A DNA stretch of 64,000 bases from Branchiostoma floridae (lineage: Eukaryota > Chordata > Leptocardii > Amphioxiformes > Branchiostomatidae): the NCBI RefSeq assembly GCF_000003815.2, contig NC_049981.1:6156904-6220903 (forward strand), read 5' to 3'. Below, piece after piece: positions 13,298 to 25,300 of the stretch. Both the position numbers and the translations under genes were made by a program. How positions within the stretch are numbered: the stretch's first letter is position 1; the number at the start of each line of letters is the position of its first letter. Under the pieces are notes generated by a model. That model did not search any database and was not told the origin of the DNA. It saw only the letters and a program-made list of their open reading frames with translations.

Positions 13298-13535
13298 ACG
13301 ATGGTAATAAAGGTGTACGATCCGATTCGTTATCATGTTGTTGACGATTGTTGCTGCGAGGGAATGGGCACGCACATTTCAACCCACATTCACAAGAACA
13401 TCCAAACATTGGGATAAGTGACAACCACTGGATGATGGTTGCCAGTCGGTGCCAGACCAGGGCAATAAACTGTATACCAAGGACCATAGCGAAGGCGACA
13501 AGGAACACCAAGCCCAACGGATTGGTGTTGAGTAC
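13296..13535 (-). CDS. CHS: CHS exon 22: last helix and C-terminus
   Basis: The exon has 79 codons plus TAA, entering in phase 0 from acceptor GTTTGCAG. It encodes [20 protein letters not shown] and [14 protein letters not shown], matching the family's EPIGLVFVFFFALILVIQF C-terminal helix and HR block. A Cys-rich tail ([11 protein letters not shown]) and SDRTPLLPS follow. The Cys cluster near the membrane suggests palmitoylation, which is an inference. LL near the end could act as a sorting signal. Confidence 0.93.
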   Translation of the reverse strand, partial: VLNTNPLGLVFLVAFAMVLGIQFIALVWHRLATIIQWLSLIPMFGCSCECGLKCACPFPRSNNRQQHDNESDRTPLLPS

Positions 13536-16500
13536 CTGCAAACAACAAAAAAGGCACCGTTATACAAAGTTGATATTCTGCCATCATCTATCAGGCAACA
13601 ATCATGTGCAAAATGAAATCGTCCAGGCCATCTACCAGTTTTTGAGCTAAGCGTGATGTCGTGCTTGGTCGTATCAGTTCCTCGGGGTAAAAGGAATTAT
13701 AATCAAAATGAATGTAATCCAGTACCATACCCAGTGTTGTCAAAGTGACTGTCATTTAGGCTTGCCTTTTCATGACAAACCTACTTTAAGAAACATGCAC
13801 TAACATCTAGAAATATTACAAATCACTCTACCGTTACAATCAAAAGGGATTTGTAGTTTGTGTGTTGCTGATGACTGGTATACATTGTGTAATAATCTAG
13901 GCTATCTTGTTTCATATCGTCTGATCGTTTTCAAAATCATATCCAGCTGCTTTTGGGCATGCCTTTTTTCATATGTTGATTAGGCATTTTATTGTACTGC
14001 AAAGTAGCTGCAATGATGCTATGGTAAATACTTTAAGTACAAAACAGTCACCTGAAGTTCAGCGTGTGGAGTCAAGGTGACCATCAGCACCAGCCAGACG
14101 GAGTTGGCCACGAGGAACAGCAGAAGGTAGTAGTTGCGCAGCTGCAGGAGGTTCTGTTTGAACTCCTCCTCTTTGTTCTGGTCGAGACGGAACTGTTCTG
14201 TCGTGGGGTCTAGATAGACAGGTTTCGTCTCGGGGGCTCCGGTGGTGCATGGCAGGAGGTTTTCGACGGCGGGCGTAGAGTTATCGACGCCGGGAGAAGA
14301 GTTATCGACACCGGGCGTAGAGTTATCGACACCGGGCGTAGAGTTATCGACACCGGGGGTAGAGTTATCGACATCGGGCGTAGAGTTATCGACACCGGGC
14401 GTAGAGTTATCGACACCGGGGGTAGAGTTATCGACATCGGGCGTAGAGTTATCGACACCGGGCGTAGAGTTATCGACGCCGGGCGAAGAGTTATCGACAC
14501 CGGGCGTAGAGTTATCGACACCGGGCGTAGAGTTATCGACACCGGGGGCGGGGGTAGAGTTATCGACGCCGGGCGAAGAGTTATCGACACCGGGCGTAGA
14601 GTTATCGACGCCGGGCGAAGAGTTATCGACACCGGGCGTAGAGTTATCGACACCGGGCGTAGAGTTATCGACACCGGGGGCGGGGGTAGAGTTACCGACG
14701 CCGGACTGGTCTTTAAACTTCTTTTCTATACCTCTTTTTGCAGCAAGAATCTTTTCCTCACCTGAAATGAAATTATAGTAAGGGAATATGAGATAGGATA
14801 GTGTTGATGATTATCAACTCAAATGGGATCAAGGTCTTTTTCAGTTTTAACTTTCAACTTTCAACTTCCTTTTTGTCAAAAGAGAAGAAAATCCACAAAG
14901 TACGTTATGTATCTTATGACAAAATTAACTTTCAAAGACAGGATGGAATTAAAATTTATATCATTCAATATGTATGTGAAACAGTACTCACGCGGCGTTG
15001 CATGTCGGATCCTCGTGATTGCCAGTTTCAGTCTTCGCAGATGACCTGTGTTGTGTGACATTGTGGGCAGTATGTCAGCAGCTAGCTACCCAAGCTAACT
15101 AGAGTTTCACGTCATCATGATCATGCCAGATCATGCAGATATCAACGTCAAGTGACGTATCATAAATTTTTCTCATTAATTATACCAATCTGTATCTCAA
15201 TAGTTTTTTTTTGAATTATGAAATTCATATTTCAGGAAAAGGCCATGGCACCGTTTCCTCATAAAATGAGCAAAAGGGTCCCTTATTTGCTGCATGATCT
15301 CTGTCTAATAATTAAGGGTTAATGACCCGCCCCGAGGTGTATGTGGTGTCATAACGCCTGGTCCTTTGCTATAACCACCGAATGAAACCACCGAGTGAAC
15401 CGAGGAACAGGCGGGTCATTAACGTTATTATCATATAGCCTAAACAAACTTGCAAACTCCTGTATGACGCATAGATCCCTTGGTACTATACGTGTGAATT
15501 CCTTTGTCAAATTTCCGAAAATTCACATTTGTTCTTTGTTACATACATCTAAAAGGAGATAACAGATTGCATTTTGGAACCAAAATTTCCACAGAAAATA
15601 TTCGAAACATGGTAGCCTTTGGCTCTTTAGAACAACAAAACTCATTATCAATGTTAACAGAATGAGCCATCCCCCCTTCTTGCAGTACTTATTCCCTCTG
15701 CTCTGGAATATGTTTCGCTCCTTTTGATTGGCCAATGCCTTCATATCTTGTATGTATCGCTCCTTCCGATTGGTTAAAATGAATCGACACCGGCACCGGT
15801 GTCGATTTGCATCGACACCGGTGCCGGTGTCGATTCATTCTGATCAATCAGAAGGACGATACACCCCGGAATGGCGGGAATCTAATGTATTACGGCGTCA
15901 TAACCAACGTGGAACGGGGCCTTCTGATTGGTCCGCGGCGCCTGGCTATATGATAATGTCCGATTAACCTCCTAATGCCTCAAGAATACAGTTTTTCTTG
16001 CTAATTATGAAAATTAGCAAGTTTACAGACTCGGCACCTGTAGCTCCAAAAAGCCGCTAGGAGCATTACACGAGTTATATTTCATTTAAAGAGCTATCTA
16101 CAAGTCATAAAATAGCATATCACACAAACGGTACATCATGAACCTGAAAATTCAATGCCGTAAGAGTCGATAGGTGAAAAGCAAAACGTCGTAAGGGTGG
16201 TACAATCTAATAGTATCGAGGTTTCATCAACACCTACCCACATACCATGTATCAAGACGACCCATTCAATCATTCTTAAATTGTGTTGACAAACATGCAC
16301 ATACACTGCGAAAAGAACTGGCGTTATCACAATCATGAAATGTAACACAAAGCTTTAGACTGTTGTACCTTTAGCTTCAATACCGAGCTTTCCTTTCATG
16401 TCATCTTCAGTCATCACCTTCAGGTCTTCAAAAACTTTTGTTGCATTTGTCCCTGGAAATTCTCTGTCGAAGTTTTCCTTGTACTTCTTCATCCCAATCA

Positions 16501-19309
16501 TCCCCAGCCAGTCGCCTACGTTATCCTAGGAAAGTTAAAGGAAGGTACAATGAATTACATTATTTTGCATTGAGCGAGGTCGTGTAGTACAGGTTGTTTG
16601 ACTCCAAAACCAGAGGTCCTGTGCTAAAACCCTGTCACGCTATCCATGTCGTTTCCCCTTGGGAAAGGTACTTTAAACGACTTTTCTCACCACATCAATG
16701 GCAAAAACGCGTATCTGACTTTGGTCAAGGAGCTAAAAGGCAGTGGAAAGAAAGGATTTGCTTTGCCTCCTAATACTGTGTCATAGTTACGGTGGATAAC
16801 AGCCCACTGTCCCTACTGCCTTCAAAAGGGCCATGAGACCACATATTACATCAGACGGCCCATGTATTTCATGGGAAGTGTTAAAGAATATTTTTAAAAG
16901 ATTCCGCAAATCTTGGCATAGATCAAAGAAGAACGAGCAGTCAGCTATAATCTTATGGACACTTACCGGTACTTTAATTTCGATGTCGGGCTCATCTAGT
17001 TGTAGCTTTTTAATGTGACGCCGAAAGTCGTGTCGGTCTTGTGGATCGGTGATTTGGATGTCTTTAAGGTCCTGCAAAAAGTAGGTTATAAAGGAATATC
17101 TTTATGCTTAACTCCATGTGCATATCACTAAAGAAATATGGCAGATGTTGACTGACCCTAACCCTATCCCTAGCCCTAGCCCTAACCCTAACTCTAACCC
17201 TAATCTTACGCTAACTCTAAGTACTCTAACAAAATGGCCATAATGTCCGTGTTTTCTATCCATTTTGGACAGAAATATGACCAAAATACACACATTGTTC
17301 TTTTATTTTTACTTACTGGACAAAATGTATGCACGTATTTTGCGCCCCAAAATGCCAGACATCCTGCTAACAATACATATGTATATATTAATTTCATAGT
17401 TACATAATGTATAAGTCATATACCTATATACATATATAATTCATCACTTACCTTGTCAGTCATTCCAGCGATGAAGCTTGTATCTGTATAGCCCTCGCCA
17501 ATAAACTTCCGTTCGTAGGTATCTACCTGTAATAGGTGAATATTGTTTTCGAACCACATAACTGTTATATCACAAAGACATAGCATATACGAAATTCGAA
17601 GCAGAGTTTTGTTTACCTATAGACACAGCAAATTTAAATAGCTTTTGGGCCCTTGAACCCTATTCAGACCGGGCTTTTTGGTCATCCCTAGACGGGGGGA
17701 GGGGGCTTTTGAGGCCCTCCACTTCTAAGTCCCAAAACTCGTAAACGACGTGTTGTATGGCCACCAAATTTTTAAGAAATGAAACAGACATAATAACTGA
17801 CATGAATAAGAAGTTTGACGTTACCATTGCCTAATATGACGTAATTATGACGTCATCAGTTTGATTGTATTGGTCGGACCCATGACAAAGGGGTATTCTA
17901 AGAAAATTTAAAGTTTTGCCACAACAATGTAACAGCAAGTGCAGATAACAGAATGAGAATGTTTGTTACAACTTGTGTTGCCAATAGCAACATCAATTAC
18001 GTCAATATGACGTCAGAAAATGACGTCATGCACATCTAAGAAACCAGAATTTTCAAAAAATACTTTTTTTTGCAACCTATAATCACAAATGGCAATGGAA
18101 ATAGACTAAATACATTCATTTAGATGTTTTTTTGATAAAAAAATGCCAGGTACTTACAAATTCTAAGGGATAATAAGCTAGTTTTTCTTGATCTGAACAT
18201 ACGGTCCGCCATCTTGGATTTGGGCTGATGACGACATCAAATTAGCAGAATTTATGCATATCTAATTATGATAGATATTCTAAATAATATAATATTTTAT
18301 TTAAGTAAAATAAATAACAGTAATAAAGTAAACTAGAGTTCGGCGACCTCATACCTCCATGAAATATTTAGAGCTTTTGTAAATGTCATGCAATTAACAT
18401 AATTTACGCATTGTGTTGTTCATCACTAATGTACACACGTCACAATAATAGAATTCCCATCATTAATCATTAAGTGGTTCTGCAATTTGCACATAAATTA
18501 TGCAAATACAACCCTCATTATCATATTTGGTATCTACTTATATTTCACCTATCATAATTAACATGTGTTACATTTATTGAAGTCCAGTTATTGAAAACAA
18601 TGGAACTATACAATTTCCTCATTAACTATGCAAATTATGTCCTCATTTGCATAACATGTATATCATTATGAACATCTTTGCCTAAGGTACCCGCATGCCT
18701 TATATGATGCCAATCCGTCAATCCTCTCTGCAGTTATCCTCTTTGGAATGTCTTGACAAAAACGCCCCTGCAGTTCCCAAATGTTAGGGGGCTGAAACTT
18801 GCCCCACTTTGTCATGACACTGAAAGCTATCTACCACCAAAATTTCAAGACCATATCACGTCCAGGACAAGAGATACATAGAAAAAAACTGCTATGATTG
18901 AATGTTGTCATTAATTATGCTAATGTGCTCTTATTTTTGCATAATTAGTATTTCATTTTGCACAATATTGTCTGAGGTACCTACATACCAAAAATCATGA
19001 AAATCCGTTGGTCCCTTCTTGAGTTATCCTCTTCACCAGTTTTTGACAAAAATGCCCGTGCTATCCCAAAACTAGACGCTAGGGGGCCCAAACGTATTTC
19101 ATTTTTTCCTGAGCACAAGGGCTATCTAATACTCAAAAGCCGTGACCATAGCATGTTCAGAACACCGAGATAGCAAAACCGGAAGTTGCACTGCAGTACC
19201 AAGGGGAGACGCTAGGGGGCCCAAAATCTAATCATTTGCAGCTTTCATCACACTTCACCAACACACCAAGTATGAAATCAATTCACGCAGTCGTTCTTGA
19301 GTTATCTTG

Positions 19310-19346
<37 letters not shown>

Positions 19347-22300
19347 AGAGAGAGACACACAGACAAACACAGGGTAAACAAGAGTTCGGTGACCTCATAC
19401 CTCCATGAATATTTAGAGCTTTTGTAAATTCCATGCAATTTACTAACACATTAACATAATTTATGCATGGTGTTGTTCATCATTAACTAACGTACACATG
19501 TCACAAGTATAAAATTCCAGTCATTAATCATAAAGCGGTTTTGCAATTTGCCCATAAATTATGCAAATAAGTTCCTCATTACCATATTTGGTATCTGCTT
19601 ATATCCCAACTAGCATAATTAACAAGTGTTACATTTATTGAAGTCCAGTTGTTGCTAATAATGGAATTATACAATTCCCTCATTAATTATGCAAATAAGA
19701 TCCTCATTTGCATTACATGTATATCATTATAAACTTGTTTGCCTAAGCTACCTGCACGCCTAAAATGATGCCAATTCGTCAATCCTTTCTGCAGTTATTC
19801 TCTTTGGAATGTCTTGACAAAAACGCCCCTGCAGTTCTAAAATTAAATGTTAGGAAACTGAAACTTGCCCCACTTCGCTATGACACTGCAAGCTATTTAC
19901 CAGCCAAATGTCAAGACCATATCATGTCTGGGACAAGAGATACATTGAAAAAACTGCTCTGATAGAATATTGCCATTAATTATGCAAACGTATTTCTCTT
20001 TTTGCATAATTAGTATCTTATCTTGTACAGCATTATCTAAGGTACCTATATACCAAAAATTATGATAATCCATCGTTCCCTTCTTGAGTTATCCTCTTCA
20101 GAAGTTTTTGACAAAAATGCCCGTGCTATTCCAAACCTAGTCGGTAGGGGGCCCAAACTTATGTCATTTATTCCTGAGCACAAGAGCTATCTAACACTCA
20201 AAAATCGAGACCATAGCTAGTTCAGAACACGAGATAGCAAAACCGGAAGTTGCGCTGCAGTATCAAGGGAAGCCGATAGGGCGCCCAAAATCTAATCATT
20301 TCCAGCTTTTATCACACACTACCAACACACCAAGTATGAAACCAATTTGCCCACCGTTCATGAGTTATTTTGTTTACACACACAGAGACAAACAAGCACA
20401 GGGTAAAATATAACCTCCATGACATTTCATGGAGGTAAATATAACCTCCATGACATTTCATGGAGGTAATAAACGTGAAAAATACATTGTTAGAACCGAA
20501 ATTAGCGATTTTTTGCAAAACTGCCTGTCAACAAACGGTTGTCAGGGCAACAAGAGAAAAAGTAAAATTTGTCAAACTTCTTAAAATTGTTGCCAACAAG
20601 ATTTTAGGAAAACTAAGAAAACTTGGTTGCTCTAGCATAAGCCGTTCTGATGTTATACGACATCAGAGTTGGCACAGGCATAGGGTTAAACGTCAGGCCT
20701 GTGCTAATCTTGGACTTTTTGCTTAGCCTGCCTCTTTTTGCAATATTGCATTGTTCAAACAAGCCACCTACCCCTGCAAAAATGATGTCTGTTTTGTCTA
20801 TTAATATTAATCAGAAACTGCCTATCGTTTCAAGCTTTGAATTTGCGCAATTTAGTATTTTCCACAGTACCAATTTCCTAACAAAATTTTCTTTTTGGGT
20901 GCCATTCCTGCACTCATTTTTTTAATCTAAAATCCACAACGACAACAGAGTAGCGACTGCGAAAAATAAACTACGAACATACAGATTATTAAAACAATCT
21001 TATAACGAAGAAGAATATCTTAAGATAGTAAATGTACGCCACAGATCAACCGTTACAAAACTAAGAATCAGTTGTCACAAATTGCGAATCGAATCAGGAA
21101 GACATAACCACACTCCTCTAGAGCAAAGAATCTGTCAATTTTTGTAGTTTAGGTAAAGTAGAAGATGAAGTACATTTTATTTTGGACTATCCTTTGTATG
21201 ATAGCGATAGAAGCATTCTATTTGACTATGTGTTAAGAAAATATCCCCACTTCAGATACTTGAATAGTAAGGAGAAATTTATATTCCTGATAGCTTTTGA
21301 TAAACCAACTCTAACCTACCATACAGCTTGCTACATTTATACAATTACCAAGAAGCGAGAGGAAGTCGAATGTCCTAGAATACATTAGACGTATATATGC
21401 ATATACAGATGTGTATGATTGTTCCCCATTGTTTACATGTATACGACTGTTTCCATGTGACCCGTACTTAGCCCAGTAGGGCAAAAATGTGCAATAAAGG
21501 TCTTCATTCTTCATTCTGGACCAACTTATTCGTTTTTTAATATTTACCATTACCTTATCAGAGACTTGTCCGAAGATGCGTTTCAGCCATTCCCGTGTGC
21601 TAGTTTTTCCGGTACCGGTCAGATCTAGAGAAAAAGGGAATTGCTGCAATTAATACGTTTAGCTGAATTGAAAAAGTGCAAAAAGATGATATGGAGATAA
21701 GGGGGATTTTACACAACATGAATTATACCAGTCGCGATGTTGCACGTCTTGTGTTTAATCATTTTCAATCATTGTCGAGTTCCTCGTTTACCATCGTTTT
21801 CCAAAGGGAAAGTGACTGGTACATGGTATCCGGAATTATTACCTATAAAGACCCTGTCGCACATTCACGACCTTAGTACGACTTCTTCTCAAACATTGGC
21901 GGACACTGGGTTGGGAGTAGGCAGAAGTGAGTTATATTGTAGCTCCTGTTCGCTCTTCTGATTGCATCCGTGCAGAATATGACTTTCCCGAGTTCAATTT
22001 TCATAATTTTTCATAATGAGGCTAGCGCAGAAGATATCCCAACGAATGATAGGCCACCTCGTTGATCAATTTGTCTCGTTAAACAGTCTAAAGAAATTAG
22101 GGAGGCCATGGTCGCCTATATCTGACAGGTTTCTAGTAAATTCAAGTTCACAATTGACAGATGTCAATCATATCACCCAATGCGGGGTAGGGGTGTGAAG
22201 TAAAAATCATCAATATCAAAGACCTCTAATAAGAAACAGTCTCCTGGGAGTTGATGACCTACAGGTGCCAGGCCTGAACTGTAGAGATGGGCTAGGGATG

Positions 22301-25300
22301 CTGGCTACAGGTGAAATTGGACAGAAACAAGTGCATAAAGCCAAAAGATGGCCACCTAAGTTAATGGAGACATTGTTCTCTGCACTTAGACTCCTACATC
22401 CCCTTTCCAGACACTGCAGACCAAAAGTCTATCCAGGGGCCCTGGAAGGTCTATATTGGCTACTCGTATGGATAGGGACAATCATATACAAGGCAAAAAG
22501 AATGAAAAAGAGTGAGACAAGGCTAAATCACAGCATTCACCTCGTTTCGGACCCCTCCGGGAGGGGAATAAACCCCCCCCCCCCCCCCCCCCAGCAAATT
22601 TACCCCTAGAATACCAAAATCAAGTCCTCTGGACAGTCTCTGGTCTGCAGTCTGGCACTGATTGGAGGGAGGGCTAAAAAACAAGGAAGAGGGCCAAAAA
22701 TAACAAAAAATGCGGTAAATCACAAGTAAATGACAGTCACCTGAACCCTATACCTTGCTTAGGTAACAGATCCATGGCAAAAAAGCCCTTCAAATGAACA
22801 GGAATGGCCTAATCCATGCCTACCTGAATTCCTACAGGGGAGACGATGCCATTAGAATTTCCCCAGTTAATACATGCAATTCAATGGGAGATTTGAGGAA
22901 ACAAATATTCAATCATCTCAAGAATAAAAAGTTCAAGCCATACAAACTTACCCTCAAATGATAGCCTACTGTGTCCAGTCTCATCAAATTCATTTGCCAG
23001 AATTTCTATACGGCTAATCTTTAGACACACCCCTTCCTAATCAGAGCATCATTATCAACATTAGTTTAAGTTCTGTAACACCAGGATCAACAGAATAAAC
23101 TACGATCTTCTTGCGGGGAGATACAAAGATGGCGGCTTTCTGACGAAAACAACATGCCCCCGCCCTCCGCATAGTCTCCTCCCTCGAAAACAGGAAGCTC
23201 CACCCCCACGTACACGTTCTGGATAAACACCGTCGTCTATCCAGGAAACGTCCTGTTTGCGACGATTTCTGGATATCCAGGAATCGTCCTTCTGCTCAGG
23301 ACGATTCCTGGATATCCAGGATTCGGCATATTACGAAAGTTAGATGCTGACGAAAGTTGGATACAACAGTCCTTTAGGCTAAAAACAGCATCCAGGGGAT
23401 GGTACCACTACCTCATGGGGGTGCCAAAACCCCCCAACTGGTTAAAGGTCATTATTTATAACTGATTCAACAAGTTTAGGGTCTTTCCTACCGCTGCCAC
23501 CCCCAAAATGCCCAGATTTAACAAAAAAATCCCACCAAGAAAGGCTTTTCAATGGTTTAAAGCCTTGTTTTTATTTGAGCTCTCTCACCGGGGTCTCTAG
23601 GCGCAGGCGCTAATGGTTGTGTCTCCCCTTTACCGTCTGCAGTGTCGTTGCGCTCACGGCCCTCGAAGCCAGAAGACTCTGCATCAGAAGTATTATGGAG
23701 AGGTCTAGCTGTCTCCTTAGTGTGCTTATTAGCTTCTTGATCGCTGTGTCTGCTTGATCTCAGACAGCATGCTTTGCAAAACCTTTGGGCAAAGGAAAAA
23801 CAGTAAAGGGTAAACGAACGAAGATGGACTATTATAGAACTTAATTTATCATAGAACCTATGAAAGCCCAAGCCCCATTTATATATCCAATAAACTCTTT
23901 CCCTTTATTCATTATGTATTGGTTGGTGGTGTTCAATGTAATCAATTGACCAATTTGATATTTTTTATCTCCATGAAAAATGGAGATATAGTTTTGGGTG
24001 TGTCTGTGTGTGTGTGTGTCTGTGTGTCCGTATTTTTGTAGTGAGCATAACTCAAGAACCGCTGGATGGAATACGATGATATTTGGTTTGTGGGCAGGTG
24101 TTGGGAAGACAAAGGTCAAGGTCAATTTGGGGCCACCTGGTATGTGACCTTGGTACTGCAGCAGAAATTCATTGTTTTGGATCTTTTGAACTGGATGTGC
24201 TATGGTCTTCATTTTTAGATGGCAGATAGCTTATAACATGAGGGATGTGTGGTACATATTTGGTCCCCCTAGCAGGTTGCTTTGGAACTGCAGGGGCATT
24301 TTGTCAAAATCTTCTAAGGTGAATAACTGAAGAAGGGAACAACAAATTTACATGATATTTGGTATGTAGGTAGCTTAAACAGAGATGCACATCATGGGGT
24401 GCAAATTATGCAAACTAACACTTAATTTGCATATTTAATGAGGAAAATCTGTATTTGTAGTGTTTCCTTTATAGGACTCAAATACATGCAATATATGTAG
24501 TTTGTGGCGGGTGGAACATGATCAGATATCAATTATGCAAATAAGTCCTTAATTTGCATAATTAATGCAAAAGTGCCATAATTCATCGAGGTGGTAAATG
24601 TCGATGATTGGACAATCAACATAGTGACCAGCGTAGGTTATTTACAGGTGTACATAACTAAGCATAGATTATGCAAATAAGGAATTCATTTACATAATCA
24701 GACTATTTCATGGAGATATGAGGTCTCTGAACTCTTGTTTGTTGTTGTTTTTGTTAATAGATACGCTACACAGGAGGCTTCACCAATGATCGACTTGAAT
24801 CTGACGCCTTTTCATGTAATTTTTTCGGGCTTTCTATTTCGTGATGGTTTTTATGTCGCCGCCAATACGCATTGAAAACGTCAATTATCTATACCAAATG
24901 GCAACCTCTGCTTGGAGAGTCGGTGCACAATTGATATGAGAAATGTCATGCAGATAGAAAATAGTTACGTATCATTAGCAGTAAGACTTGGCCTGGTAGC
25001 CAAAGTGCCCACAAACTGGTGGTAAGAGAAATTCTAATTATCTCTTAAAGTTTATATTATTTACTAAAATTTGACAAAACGTCCAAGGCCATAACGCAGA
25101 TATTCTATATATTATGTACAATCTGACGAAAATCTGCTGACCAGTTTGGGGAGTGATTGACATTACTATTTTTGCGGGGCTCTGCGAACTAGGAATTTCT
25201 CTTGAAGGTGACGTGAAACATGTATGACCATATGGCCATATATAGTATTCAAAGTGCATAGAGCTGAAAGAATCTGGGACATGGCGTTTTATTATCGTTA

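Larger units (their letters stand above)
17658..20685 (+). mobile_element. piggyBac-like MITE (copy B), split by a 2.1-kb insertion
   Basis: The left part (17658-18333) and right part (20471-20685) together match copy F at 52947. The left end has CCCTATTCAGACCGGGCTTT. The right end is TAGGG followed by TTAA. It carries TGACGTCA motifs and CCGCCATCTTGGAT. The X-box is mutated here. It lies in CHS intron 16. Confidence 0.85.

Noticed and set aside
14242-14778. 178-codon plus-strand frame of GVELSTP repeats
   Set aside because: It is the opposite strand of the PGVDNST coding minisatellite in chitin synthase exon 21. Splice phases and homology fix the minus strand.
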